Of a stretch of 64,000 nucleotides of DNA, positions 34,967-44,537 are shown in pieces. This stretch comes from Streptomyces caelestis. GTDB taxonomy: Bacteria > Actinomycetota > Actinomycetes > Streptomycetales > Streptomycetaceae. Position numbers and translations under genes: made by a program. The number at the start of each line of letters is the position of its first letter. The first letter of the stretch is position 1. The notes beneath the pieces are model-generated. The model saw only the letters and a program-made list of their open reading frames with translations. It was not told the origin of the DNA and did not search any database. The stretch lies in the NCBI RefSeq assembly GCF_001279005.1, contig NZ_LGCN01000265.1, forward strand, positions 124,001 through 188,000. Direction: 5' to 3'.

Positions 34967-37900
34967 CTAACGCTCCTGGTTGTAGGTGCTGTCAGAACCG
35001 AAGCCCTGACCGTTCGTTTCACTGCCCGCGCTACGGCCCCGTTGGACACCGCGTCGCAGGTTGCTCAGCCTGCCCCGGACGTCTTCCGGGGCGCGGGAGA
35101 CCTGGGGGCCTCCCTGAGGGGTGGTTTCGGCGGCTCCCTCGACCAGGTTGGCCTTGGGGACCCGCCGCGGCAGGCCGGAGGAGGTCACTCCGCCCGCCTT
35201 GGGCTTCCGGAGCGACGATGCCTGCTGCCAGCGCTCGTCGTTCGCCGAACGCCAGCCGCTGCCGCCGTCACCCTCCGGAGTGGAAGCATGCGGCTCCTGG
35301 TCCATGCGCCGTGCGCCGCCCGAGCCGTTCGCGCCACCCGCGGTGGATCCGCGGCGGGGAAGGCCGGCGTCGGTCAACGCGTGGACGTCGGAGGCAGCCG
35401 TTCCCGGACGGTCGAAGCCTACGCCGTCCTGCTCACGCGCGTCAGCGGCCTGCGTATTTTCCGACTCCGGGGCCTGAGCAGGGTACTGGTCCGGGTGACC
35501 GTTCCGGTAACCGCCCTGCTGCGGCCAGTCGTCCTCCTGGCGCCGTCCGGTGAAGGACGAGAAGGGGTCGGCGGCACCCGCCGCCGCGCCGCCGTCCTGG
35601 AGCGGCTCCGGGTAGGAGGGGTCCGGGTAGCCGCCGTCGGACGAGAAACCGTCGTTCTGCGCCGGCCGGCCGTCCGGCGCGTAGAACCCCTCGCCGTACG
35701 TCTGCTGCTGCGGCTCCTCGTACGCCCTCTGCTGCCCGTCGTCGTACGCCTGCTGGTCGTACCCGGCGTTCTGCCGCTCCTGGTAGCCGCCGTCGAAGCC
35801 CTGGCCGTCGCCGTGGTAACCCTGGCCGTCGCCGTAGCCCTGCGGGGCGGCGAACCCGTCCGGGTAGGCGGACGCCCCGGGATTCTCCTGGGTGTTCGCG
35901 GCGGTCGGCTCGGACGGCGCCTGGGACTCCAGGGCCGCCCGGCGCTCCTCGCGCATCAGGGAACGGCCGACCGGGTCCAGATCGCGTATGCCGTCCGGGC
36001 CCTCGGAGTAGCGGCTGTCGTCGAAGCCCAGCTCCGCGGCGGTGCGCAGCGGCTGCCGGCCGAAGTCCTCGCCCGGGAAGTTCTGCTCCGGGATGATCTG
36101 CGAGACCGTGAACTCGTCCCTGTTCACCTGCTGCTCGCCGCCGCCACCGTGGGTGATCGCGTCCGGCAGCATGACCAGCGACGTGGTGCCGGCCTGCTCG
36201 CCCGAGGGGCGCAGCTGGACCCGGATGCCGTGCCGGTCGGACAGCCGGCCGACCACGAACAGGCCCATGCGCTGCGAGATCGCGACGTCCACGGTCGGCG
36301 GGTTGGCCAGCTTGTGGTTGATGTCGGCGAAGTCCTCGGCGGTGAGGCCGATGCCCTTGTCGTGGATCTCGACCATCACACGGCCGTCGGGGAGACGGGT
36401 CGCGGTGACGCGGACCTTGGTCTGGGGCGAGGAGAACGTGGTGGCGTTCTCCAGGAGCTCGGCGAGCAGGTGCACGAGGTCGGTCACCGCGCGGCCGTGG
36501 ATCTCGGCCTCGGGGACGCCGGACAGCTCGATGCGCTCGTACTGCTCCACCTCGGAGGAGGCGGCGCGCAACACGTCGACCAGCGGCACCGGCTGGTCCC
36601 AGCGGCGGCCGGGCTCCTCGCCGGCGAGGACGAGGAGGTTCTCGCCGTTGCGGCGCATACGGGTCGCGAGGTGGTCCAGGCGGAAGAGGCTCTCCAGCTG
36701 GTCCGGGTCGGCCTCGTTGTTCTCCAGGTCGGTGATCAGGCTCAGCTGGCCCTCGATCAGCGACTGGTTGCGGCGCGACAGGTTGGTGAAGATCGCGTTG
36801 ATGTTGCCCCGCAGCAGCGCCTGCTCGGAGGCGAGCCGGACGGCCTCGCGGTGGACCTGGTCGAAGGCGCGGGCGACCTCGCCGATCTCGTCGGTGGAGG
36901 AGATCGGGATCGGCGCGACCTTGGTGTCGACCCGGCCGGGGTCGGTGCGCGAGAGCTGGTCGACCAGCATCGGCAGGCGCTGTTCGGCGATGCCGAAGGC
37001 GGCGTTGCGCAGCTGGCGCATGGAGCGGCTCATCTGGCGGGCCACCATGCCGGCCAGGACGAACGCGGCGAGCAGGGCGATCACCACGGCGGCACCGGTG
37101 ATGAGGGCGTCGCGCTGGGCGTCGTCGGCGATCTGCGAGGCCTCGCTCACCGCGGTGTCGGTGAGGTCGGACTCGATCTCGCGGTAACCGTCGAACTTGA
37201 GGGTGTTCACGGCCCACCAGTTGGCGGGGGTGATGCCCTGAGCGGCGAGTTCGGCGCGGGCGGACGCGTCCGTGGAGGGAAGCCGGCCCAGCTCGGAGAT
37301 CATCGTCTCCGTCTTCGCGGGCGGCGCCACGTAGTCCGGGTCGCTCTGCTCGGCCTCCCGGGCCATGGCCGTGCCCTCGGCCTGGATCCGCTGCGCGGTC
37401 TGCTCCAGCTTCTCCACGTCGGCCTCGGTGCCACCGCCCCTGTACTCCTCGACGGCGATGCGCTCGAGGTAGGCGTAGGAGGAGAGGGCGACGCGCTGGC
37501 TGGCGAGCTGGCTGTCGGTCGGGCCGGGCTTCACCAGCAGATGCATGCCGATGGAACGCTCCAGCGACAGTGCCGACTTGGTCAGCGAGATCGCGTAGAC
37601 CGTACGTCCGTAGCTGGTGACGTTGCCGGTGCCGAGGCCGAGTTCGTTGGCGAGCTCCATCAGGGGGTGGGCGACGGTGACGTAGCCCTCTTCGGTCGCG
37701 ACCCCTTTGAGCTTGGAGGTGTACGCGGCGGCGCGCAGCGCGGTCAGCTGGGGCTCGGCCTTGCGGAACAGGTCCATCCGGCGCTTCAGACCGGGCTTGT
37801 CCGGCATGCTCCGCGCGGCCTCGTCGAAGGCGTCGGCGGCCTTGTCGGTCGCGGCGCGGGCCTTGGTGACGTCCGGGTCGCTCGTGCCCTTGCCCTGCAG

Positions 37901-38245
37901 CAGCGGGACCGCGGTGACGTCCCGCTCGTTGTAGAGGGCGTCGGCGTACGTGAGGGAGGCGCGCACCAGACGCGCGGTGTTCTCCGCGTCCTCGGCCTCG
38001 TTCCAGGTGTCGATCGAGCCCTTCACCTGGAAGCCGCCCATGACCAGGCCGACCAGCACGGGTATGAGCAGGATCGCGTTCAGTCTGGTCGTCACGCGCC
38101 AGTTGCGCGGGGAAAGGCGACCGCCGCTCTTGGCGGGTGCGGCCGTCGGTTCGGGACCGGGCACGGGGGCGGGCGCCGCTGTGCGCGGCGGCGGCGTGAA
38201 GTTGCCCCGGGCCGATGGCTCGGAACTGTTCGTGCTTCGCCTCAC
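34967..38245 (-). CDS. cvnA2: Conservon sensor histidine-kinase-like protein CvnA (cvn2)
   Basis: 1092-residue membrane protein. A disordered N-terminus precedes TM1 (LNAILLIPVLVGLVMGGFQV, near 60-80), a 300-residue extracellular sensor region of the nitrate/nitrite-sensing (NIT) type, TM2 (GAAVVIALLAAFVLAGMVA, near 390), HAMP, a helical region (NLSRRNQSLIEGQLSLI), and a HATPase_c domain with N-box LLENATTFSSP, G1 HDKGIGL and G2 RMGLFVVGRLSDRHG. The last 350 residues are a long low-complexity tail. There is no obvious phosphoacceptor H-box, so signalling is probably non-canonical. GTG at 38245 gives the conserved start; GAGAGG is 11 bases upstream. Confidence 0.9.
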   Translation of the reverse strand: MRRSTNSSEPSARGNFTPPPRTAAPAPVPGPEPTAAPAKSGGRLSPRNWRVTTRLNAILLIPVLVGLVMGGFQVKGSIDTWNEAEDAENTARLVRASLTYADALYNERDVTAVPLLQGKGTSDPDVTKARAATDKAADAFDEAARSMPDKPGLKRRMDLFRKAEPQLTALRAAAYTSKLKGVATEEGYVTVAHPLMELANELGLGTGNVTSYGRTVYAISLTKSALSLERSIGMHLLVKPGPTDSQLASQRVALSSYAYLERIAVEEYRGGGTEADVEKLEQTAQRIQAEGTAMAREAEQSDPDYVAPPAKTETMISELGRLPSTDASARAELAAQGITPANWWAVNTLKFDGYREIESDLTDTAVSEASQIADDAQRDALITGAAVVIALLAAFVLAGMVARQMSRSMRQLRNAAFGIAEQRLPMLVDQLSRTDPGRVDTKVAPIPISSTDEIGEVARAFDQVHREAVRLASEQALLRGNINAIFTNLSRRNQSLIEGQLSLITDLENNEADPDQLESLFRLDHLATRMRRNGENLLVLAGEEPGRRWDQPVPLVDVLRAASSEVEQYERIELSGVPEAEIHGRAVTDLVHLLAELLENATTFSSPQTKVRVTATRLPDGRVMVEIHDKGIGLTAEDFADINHKLANPPTVDVAISQRMGLFVVGRLSDRHGIRVQLRPSGEQAGTTSLVMLPDAITHGGGGEQQVNRDEFTVSQIIPEQNFPGEDFGRQPLRTAAELGFDDSRYSEGPDGIRDLDPVGRSLMREERRAALESQAPSEPTAANTQENPGASAYPDGFAAPQGYGDGQGYHGDGQGFDGGYQERQNAGYDQQAYDDGQQRAYEEPQQQTYGEGFYAPDGRPAQNDGFSSDGGYPDPSYPEPLQDGGAAAGAADPFSSFTGRRQEDDWPQQGGYRNGHPDQYPAQAPESENTQAADAREQDGVGFDRPGTAASDVHALTDAGLPRRGSTAGGANGSGGARRMDQEPHASTPEGDGGSGWRSANDERWQQASSLRKPKAGGVTSSGLPRRVPKANLVEGAAETTPQGGPQVSRAPEDVRGRLSNLRRGVQRGRSAGSETNGQGFGSDSTYNQER

Positions 38246-38627
38246 TCGACCAACAACCTCTCGGCGGTCGGCACCATCGTTGTGCCGCTGTGTCTCAGAG
38301 CCCGGTGTGCCATCGACCAAGGATTACGTCTTTGACTATTGGGCAGTTCAGGCATTCCAGCATGCCGACCAACGCTCTTCCAAACACTGGAAGGCGGAAA
38401 ACCCGAGTGAGGTAAGTCCCAGATAAAACGGTCATACAGAGCGAGCGGCGGCAAAAGGCGGGCCGGTCGTGCGCGCAGCGGCACCGCGCGACCGCGTCGC
38501 GTGTCGGCCTCTCCCGATTCCTCTGCCGAAACGTTATGAACGCAGGGGCCGGCCGTGTCAAAGGACACAGCCGGCTCCGGTGCGGCCACGACAACCGCCG
38601 TACGCCGCTTCTCGTGCTGGTGCGGTT
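38246..38627. promoter_or_regulatory. cvn2 promoter region with inverted repeat
   Basis: The 382 bases between cvnD1 and cvnA2 hold the cvn2 promoter. A perfect inverted repeat CTTCCA-AACAC-TGGAAG lies at 38377-38393, about 135 bases upstream of the cvnA2 start, in DNA that is AT-rich for this genome. No terminator with a T tract is seen after cvnD1. Confidence 0.4.
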
Positions 38628-39218
38628 CTACCTGAGGCGCGCCATGAGGGCGTGCTCGACCAAAGTGATCAGCGCGCTCTTCGCGTCCGCGCGGTGCCGG
38701 GCGTCGGTGGTGATGATCGGGGTGTCGGGCCCGATCTGCAGCGCCTCGCGCACCTCTTCCGGCTGGTAGGGCTGCTGCCCGTCGAACCCGTTGAGGGCGA
38801 CCACGAAGGGAAGACCCGAGTTCTCGAAGTAGTCCACCGCCGGGAAGCAGTCCGCCAGTCGGCGGGTGTCCACCAGGACCACCGCGCCGATGGCGCCGCG
38901 CACCAGGTCGTCCCACATGAACCAGAAGCGGTCCTGACCGGGCGTGCCGAACAGGTACAGGATCAGGTCCTGGTCCAGGGTGATGCGGCCGAAGTCCATG
39001 GCCACCGTGGTGGTGGTCTTGTCCCCGGTGTGGGTGAGGTCGTCGATGCCCGCCGAAGCGGACGTCATGACGGCCTCCGTACGCAGCGGGTTGATCTCCG
39101 ATACGGCGCCGACGAACGTGGTCTTGCCCACGCCGAAGCCGCCCGCCACCACGATCTTCGCGGACGTGGTGGCACGGTTTTCGGAGACCGTCCCGCCGCT
39201 AGAGCTTGCGAAGTCCAC
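38628..39218 (-). CDS. cvnD1: Conservon small GTPase CvnD (cvn1)
   Basis: 196-residue GTPase almost identical in sequence to the 33305 copy (same G1 GGFGVGKTT, G3 GTPGQDRF and LNGFD), differing mainly in a three-residue-longer N-terminus. It overlaps cvnC by 20 bases, as in the other conservon. The near identity of the two GTPases against divergent sensors suggests that they share effectors or partly substitute for each other. Confidence 0.92.
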   Translation of the reverse strand: MDFASSSGGTVSENRATTSAKIVVAGGFGVGKTTFVGAVSEINPLRTEAVMTSASAGIDDLTHTGDKTTTTVAMDFGRITLDQDLILYLFGTPGQDRFWFMWDDLVRGAIGAVVLVDTRRLADCFPAVDYFENSGLPFVVALNGFDGQQPYQPEEVREALQIGPDTPIITTDARHRADAKSALITLVEHALMARLR

Positions 39219-39594
39219 TGAGCACCCTTTCGAGCAGTGTCACATCGGGGGCGCCGGTCGTCTCGTCGCCGCCCGGCTGGTGCACGGCGACGAGACCCGC
39301 CTCCGCCAAGTCGGCCACCAGGATCCGGGCAACACCCAGTGGCATGTTGAGCAGCGCCGAGACCTCGGCGACCGACTTCACCTCACGGCACAGGTGGCAG
39401 ATGCGCTGGTGCTCCGGAAGGAGCCCCATGAGCGCTGCCGGGTCTGCCGTCGTACTGATTAGTGCCTCGATGGCCAGCTGATAACGCGGCCTGGTCCGGC
39501 CACCTGTCATCGCATAGGGACGCACCAGTGGCTGGTCGCCCTCGTCCTCGTACGGCTCCGCGTACGGATCATGAGAAGCGGTGGGCGGGGTCAT
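39199..39594 (-). CDS. cvnC1: Conservon DUF742 protein CvnC (cvn1)
   Basis: 131-residue DUF742 protein starting MTPPTASHDPYAEPYEDEGD; the conserved domain (VRPYAMTGGRTRPRYQLAIE, CHLCREVKSVAEVSALLNMP) follows almost directly. ATG at 39594 with GGAGG 5 bases upstream; the longer open frame to 39768 is unsupported. Partner of CvnA1, CvnB1 and CvnD1. Confidence 0.92.
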   Translation of the reverse strand: MTPPTASHDPYAEPYEDEGDQPLVRPYAMTGGRTRPRYQLAIEALISTTADPAALMGLLPEHQRICHLCREVKSVAEVSALLNMPLGVARILVADLAEAGLVAVHQPGGDETTGAPDVTLLERVLSGLRKL

Positions 39595-39706
39595 GGGTCC
39601 TCCGGGCGGGACAGCAAGTCGGTCAGTCAAGCCGTCTGACGGGGCCGGTGGGGGGAAATGTGGCGGCCGGACGGTGATTTGGTGAGACGGGTGGTGCCGG
39701 GGCCGA

Positions 39707-40129
39707 TCAGTGGAGCAGACTTCCCTGTAGCTCGGCGCGCAGGTCCGGGGTGAGGACCGCCCCCGCACGGTCGACCAGGAGCGCCATCTCGTAGCCGACG
39801 AGGCCGATGTCGCACTCGGGGTGCGCGAGAACGGCCAGGGACGAGCCGTCCGAGACGGACATGAGGAAGAGGAATCCCCGCTCCATCTCGACGACCGTCT
39901 GGGCCACGTTGCCGCCTTCGAAGATCCGGGAGGCGCCGGCCGTCAGGGAGGTCAGTCCCGAAGCGACGGCCGCGAGCTGGTCCGCGCGGTCGCGCGGGAA
40001 CCCCTCGGACATGGCCAGCAGGAGACCGTCGGCGGACACGACGACGGTGTGGGACACCCCGGGGGTGTTGTCCACGAAGTTGGTGATCAACCAGTTGAGG
40101 TTCTGTGCCGCCTGGCTCATCGGGCTCAA
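39707..40129 (-). CDS. cvnB1: Conservon roadblock/LC7 protein CvnB (cvn1)
   Basis: 140-residue roadblock/LC7 protein nearly identical to the copy at 34543. The position equivalent to the cvn2 GTG is TTG at 40129, directly abutting the cvnA1 TAG stop and 6 bases from AGGAG; an internal ATG at 40120 is the alternative. TTG starts are uncommon and may lower CvnB1 output. Confidence 0.9.
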   Translation of the reverse strand: MSPMSQAAQNLNWLITNFVDNTPGVSHTVVVSADGLLLAMSEGFPRDRADQLAAVASGLTSLTAGASRIFEGGNVAQTVVEMERGFLFLMSVSDGSSLAVLAHPECDIGLVGYEMALLVDRAGAVLTPDLRAELQGSLLH

Positions 40130-43100
40130 CTAACGCTCCTGCTGGTGAGTGGGGTTCGGGAAGGTGCCGGTCTGGGTGGTGCCGGCCTGACGACCCTGTG
40201 CGATACCCCGACGGAGATTGGTCAGCCGGCCGCGCACGTCATCGGGGGCGCGCGAGACCTGAGGACCGCTCTGGTGCTGTTGCTGCTGAGCCGTACCCGG
40301 GACGAGGTTCGCCTTGGGTACCCGGCGCGGCAGGCCGGAGGTGGTGACGCCGCCCGCGGCCGGCTGCCGGACGCGTTCGGCCTGCCGGACCAGCTCGTCG
40401 TTGGGCGAGCTGCGCCAGGCGGTGGAAGCGGACCGCTGCGGGCCGGTGGGGCCCTGCGGCTGCTGCTGTTGTTGCTGGGGCTGTTGGTGCTGTTGGTGCT
40501 GCTGCTGGTGCGCCGGAGCCGAGCCGTTGTCCTGCTCCTGCCCGCCACCGCCGTGGAACCAGTTGGTCTCCAGTGTGTCGTACAGCGGCGTGCGGCCGTC
40601 GCCCGGGCCGGACGCGGGCGGCAGCGCCCACGCGTCGGACACCGCGCGCTCGTCGGGCCGCCGCGCGGCGCCGCCGTCGCCCTGCTGTTCCGGATGGACC
40701 GGCCGCTGCTGCGGGGCCGGCGGACGCGGGGCGGCCGGGCCGGCTCCGTACGTGTCGTACGTGTCGTTCGGCTGCGGACGCTCGAACTGACCGGTGACGG
40801 CCGGGTCCGCGGCGTTCGGACGCCCCGGGAGGGAGTGACGGCCCGTGGCGCCGTTGTCCCGGTCCGGCATCTGGAACTGGCCGGTGGAACCGTTGTCGTA
40901 GCCCTGCGGGGCGGGGAACTGGCCCGTCACGGCCGGGTTCTGCCCACCCGGACCGCCCTGCGAGGCGCCGAAGATGTCACCGCGGACGAACTGACCCGTG
41001 TTCTGGGCGCCGTTCGCACCGGGCTGGGCGTACTGGCCGGTGTTCTGCGGGGCGTCGGCGCCGGGGGCGCCGTAGGCGGGCGCGCCGGGGTTCTGACGCT
41101 CGTCGAACCGGGGGATCTCCGCCGTCGCGCCGGGGCCCTGCCGGTCGTCGAACCGGGGCATGGCCGAGGTACGGGCGGCGTCCGGCTCCTCGTGACCGCG
41201 CGGGGCGTCCAGCGAGGCGCGCGGCACCGGCGGCTGGGCGTTCTCGTCGCTCCAGCTGGGCACGCGCGGCTGCTGCTGGTCGCCGCCGGGCAGTTCCGGG
41301 CGCGCACCACCGCGCGGCGGCAGCTGCGGACGGCGGCCGCGCTCGGGCTTTCCGCCGCCGCGCTGCGGCGGCACCTGGCCGCGACCGCCGCCGAAGGCGT
41401 CCTGCTCCTGCTGTCCGTCCGGTCCCGCGGCCTGCATGCCCTGCGGGGCGCCGGGCAGCTGGCCGCCGAAGCCGGCCGGAGCCGGACGGCCCTGCGGAGC
41501 CGCACCGGGAGCACCCCGGTCGAACAGCGACGGCGTGGAGTTGCCCGGCTGGCCCTGCGGCCCCCGCGCTCCGTCGGGCCGGCCCGTGCCGTCCCGCCCG
41601 GGCAGCGCGGTCCGCGGACCCTGGCCGGCGCCGAGCCGGCCACCGCCGGGCGCGCCGGCGCCGAGAGCACCGCCGGCGGACTGGCCGGCGCCGGCGGCAC
41701 GCCGTGCGGCCGCGGCGCCCGCGGCCGCCTGCGCGGCGGCGGGGCCACCGCCGCCGGCGCCCGGCTGACCCGGCTTGCCCTGCGGCTTCCTGCCGCCCTG
41801 GGCGACGTCGACGGGCAGCATGACCAGCGCGGTCGTACCACCGGAGTCGGACGGACGCAGCTGGATGCGGATGCCGTGGCGCTGCGACAGACGGCCGACC
41901 ACGAACAGACCCATGCGGCGGGAGACGGAGACGTCCACGGTGGGCGGCGAGGCGAGCCGCTCGTTGATCGCCGCCAGGTCCTCCGGCGACAGACCGATAC
42001 CGGTGTCGTGGATCTCGATCAGCACCCGGCCGTCGGGCAGCGCGTGACCGGTGACCTTGACCTTGGTCTGCGGCGAGGAGAACGAGGTCGCGTTCTCGAG
42101 GAGCTCGGCGAGCAGGTGCACGAGGTCGTTGACCACGCGGCCGGCCACTTCGGTGCTCGGCACGGAGGCCAGCTCGATGCGCTCGTACTGCTCCACCTCG
42201 GAGGCGGCGGCACGGAGCACGTCGACCAGGGGGACCGGGCGGGTCCACCGGCGGCCGGGCTCCTCGCCCGCGAGAACCAGCAGGTTCTCACCGTTACGGC
42301 GCATACGCGTGGCGAGGTGGTCCAGCTTGAACAGCGAGGACAGCTGGTCCGGGTCGGCCTCGCGGGACTCCAGCTCGGAGATCAGCGACAGCTGGCGCTG
42401 GATCAGACCCTGGGAGCGGCGCGAGAGGTTGGTGAACATCGCGTTGACGTTGCCCCGCAGCAGGGCCTGCTCGGCGGCGAGGCGGACCGCCTCGCGGTGC
42501 ACGTCGTCGAAGGCCGCGGCCACCTTGCCGATCTCGTCCCGGGAGTGCACACCGACCGACTCCACGGACGTGTCGACGTCCTGCGGGTCGGACTCGGAGA
42601 GCTGCTTGACCAGCTCGGGCAGGCGTTCCTGGGCGACCTTGGTGGCGGTCTCCTCCAGCCGGCGCAGCGAGCGGATCATGGAGCGGGCCACGACGAAGGC
42701 GCCGACCAGCGACACACCGAGCACGAGCAGGATCAGCACACCGGAGATGATCGCGTCGCGCTCGGTGGCGCTGCGCAGCTCACGGGCCTGCTGTTCCATC
42801 TCCTCGAGCAGATAGAGCTCGATGTTCTTCATCTGCTGGAGCTTGATGGAGCTGTCGTCCAGCCAGTCGCGGTAGGACCGCTTGCCGACCGACGCGAGGC
42901 CGAACTCCGAGGCCAGGGCACGACCGGCGTACTCGTCGGTGGCCTTGATCGTGCTGTTGCCCTCCTCGATCGGCAGCAGCAGCTCGGTGGCGGCGACATC
43001 GCCGTAGACGGTCTTGAAGCTGCGGATCTCGGACTTCTGGTTCGCCAGCGCGGACTCGGCGTAGAGCCGGTCGTTGTCGGAGAGCTTGCCCTTGGTGGTG

Positions 43101-43930
43101 TTGCTGGTGGGCAGCGCCGCGGCGAGGACCGCGCGCTGGATCGACGCGTACTCCTTGGCGGAGGAGAAGGACGCCAGGGCGCGGGTGCGCTGGATCATCT
43201 CGGGGTTGCTGGTCGCCTCCGCCATGTCCTGCGAGAGCTCGACCAGCTTCTCGATCAGACGGTGGTACCCCTCGACGGTCTGTGTGGAGTTCTCCTCCGA
43301 CTGGAACGCCGTGTTGCGGATTTTCTCGAGCTCGCCCAGCTCACCGGCGAGCTGCACCAGGTTGTCGCGGACGCCCTTGAGGTTGCCGTCCTTGCTGGCG
43401 TCGTCGATCTCCTCGGAGCTGTCGATGAAGACGTTGCGCGCCCGGTCGGTCTTCTCGCGGTAGCCCTTGACCGAGAAGTCGGTGGCCTTGCCGCCGTGCG
43501 CCAGCGGGCCGGCCGACTGGTCGCGCTCCTCCTGGAGCGCGTGGGCCAGCTCGGTGGCCTGCTTGGTCATGTCCGTCAGCAGCTTCATGTTGTCGAGCTG
43601 CTGGATGTCGTCCATCGACTGGTTGATGCGCAGCGCGCCCAGCGAGGTGGCCGCGACCACCGGGAGGGCGAGCAGCGACACCAGACGGGTCGAGATCCGC
43701 CAGTTCCGCAGGGCTATTCGCGGCCCCGGACCGGTCGGACCCTTCGGCGCGGCCGACGCGGGACCCGGTGCTCCGGCCGGCGCGGCGGAACCTTCGCCGC
43801 CGTTCCCGGGCGCGGTCGGGCCTTGGTTCTGGGCGTGCTGGGGCGAGGAGCTGACGGCCTTGGGGCCAGTCCCGCCGTGCGGCTCCGGCTCCGCCGAAGC
43901 GCTGCCATCCCTCTTGAAACGTCCCTGCAC
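40130..43930 (-). CDS. cvnA1: Conservon sensor histidine-kinase-like protein CvnA (cvn1)
   Basis: 1266-residue membrane protein with the CvnA plan: disordered N-terminus, TM1 (RLVSLLALPVVAATSLGALR), NIT-like extracellular region of about 310 residues, TM2 (SGVLILLVLGVSLVGAFVVA), HAMP, helical NLSRRSQGLIQRQLSLI, and HATPase_c (LLENATSFSSP, HDTGIGLSPEDL, RMGLFVVGRLSQRHG). A C-terminal tail of about 500 residues is rich in Gly, Pro, Ala and Gln, with repeated TGQF segments. The GTG at 43930 (VQGRFKRDG) has AGAGG 11 bases upstream; the frame open to 44203 is not supported. Head of cvn1. Confidence 0.9.
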   Translation of the reverse strand: MQGRFKRDGSASAEPEPHGGTGPKAVSSSPQHAQNQGPTAPGNGGEGSAAPAGAPGPASAAPKGPTGPGPRIALRNWRISTRLVSLLALPVVAATSLGALRINQSMDDIQQLDNMKLLTDMTKQATELAHALQEERDQSAGPLAHGGKATDFSVKGYREKTDRARNVFIDSSEEIDDASKDGNLKGVRDNLVQLAGELGELEKIRNTAFQSEENSTQTVEGYHRLIEKLVELSQDMAEATSNPEMIQRTRALASFSSAKEYASIQRAVLAAALPTSNTTKGKLSDNDRLYAESALANQKSEIRSFKTVYGDVAATELLLPIEEGNSTIKATDEYAGRALASEFGLASVGKRSYRDWLDDSSIKLQQMKNIELYLLEEMEQQARELRSATERDAIISGVLILLVLGVSLVGAFVVARSMIRSLRRLEETATKVAQERLPELVKQLSESDPQDVDTSVESVGVHSRDEIGKVAAAFDDVHREAVRLAAEQALLRGNVNAMFTNLSRRSQGLIQRQLSLISELESREADPDQLSSLFKLDHLATRMRRNGENLLVLAGEEPGRRWTRPVPLVDVLRAAASEVEQYERIELASVPSTEVAGRVVNDLVHLLAELLENATSFSSPQTKVKVTGHALPDGRVLIEIHDTGIGLSPEDLAAINERLASPPTVDVSVSRRMGLFVVGRLSQRHGIRIQLRPSDSGGTTALVMLPVDVAQGGRKPQGKPGQPGAGGGGPAAAQAAAGAAAARRAAGAGQSAGGALGAGAPGGGRLGAGQGPRTALPGRDGTGRPDGARGPQGQPGNSTPSLFDRGAPGAAPQGRPAPAGFGGQLPGAPQGMQAAGPDGQQEQDAFGGGRGQVPPQRGGGKPERGRRPQLPPRGGARPELPGGDQQQPRVPSWSDENAQPPVPRASLDAPRGHEEPDAARTSAMPRFDDRQGPGATAEIPRFDERQNPGAPAYGAPGADAPQNTGQYAQPGANGAQNTGQFVRGDIFGASQGGPGGQNPAVTGQFPAPQGYDNGSTGQFQMPDRDNGATGRHSLPGRPNAADPAVTGQFERPQPNDTYDTYGAGPAAPRPPAPQQRPVHPEQQGDGGAARRPDERAVSDAWALPPASGPGDGRTPLYDTLETNWFHGGGGQEQDNGSAPAHQQQHQQHQQPQQQQQQPQGPTGPQRSASTAWRSSPNDELVRQAERVRQPAAGGVTTSGLPRRVPKANLVPGTAQQQQHQSGPQVSRAPDDVRGRLTNLRRGIAQGRQAGTTQTGTFPNPTHQQER

Positions 43931-44178
43931 TAGCGTCGCAACCTCTGAACCAGGCACCTCTCCGCGTGAACGGCGAGGCACGGTGTCGGCGTCATAGGGG
44001 CGCCCTGAATACGCCCCCGTGGTGGTCGTGAGTGACCGGCGCTGGTTCCCCCTTCTCGCCCGCCACTCGGCGCGTCTGTGCGCCCCCTGTGCGCCGGCTC
44101 GATCCTGCGGCGGTTCCGTGGAATTCCAGCACAGTGCAGGATCTCCAACAAGGGCCATCGCCTTACAGGTGGGATACG

Positions 44179-44191
44179 TGACACCACGTGA
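44179..44191. promoter_or_regulatory. TNAC-N5-GTNA palindrome upstream of cvnA1
   Basis: TGAC-ACCAC-GTGA fits the outer core of the BldD consensus (TNAC-N5-GTNA) but not its preferred spacer, and lies about 250 bases upstream of the cvnA1 start. A separate inverted repeat GTGAG-CAAA-CTCAC is at 44374-44387. The 607 bases between cvnA1 and the small gene at 44538 must hold divergent promoters. Confidence 0.3.
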
Positions 44192-44537
44192 GTGGCGGGT
44201 CACCGGGGGTAGGAGGCGACCTCCCCCATAAGGGGCGTATGCCCGCGAGTCGACAGGGTGACCCGGGTGTCCCAGACGCCATGATCGGGAGCGGAATGAT
44301 GGCTTCAGGTGGCGAATGTCCGATTCCTTCTCGGTGGGGCCCGAGTCGGAATGGGTGGTTTGTCCGGCATCCCGTGAGCAAACTCACACCTTGATCGGAG
44401 GCTCCGGCCCCAGTCGGCGGGGAATCGGATGTTTAGCCTGACGCTTTACAGGGACGGCAGAACCGACAACCCGCGCCCTCACCGGGGTCTCCTACCCCCC
44501 TCCGGGCGCCCGTGAACAGGACAGGGTCGAGAAAACA

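Noticed and set aside
34235..38335. 1366-codon open frame antisense to cvnA2
   Set aside because: It is the high-GC shadow of cvnA2: Val/Leu/Arg/Gly-rich, no domain, no ribosome site. The cvnA strand carries clear HAMP and HATPase motifs.
39821..43933. 1370-codon open frame antisense to cvnA1
   Set aside because: Same kind of shadow; stops are simply rare in GC-rich antisense frames.
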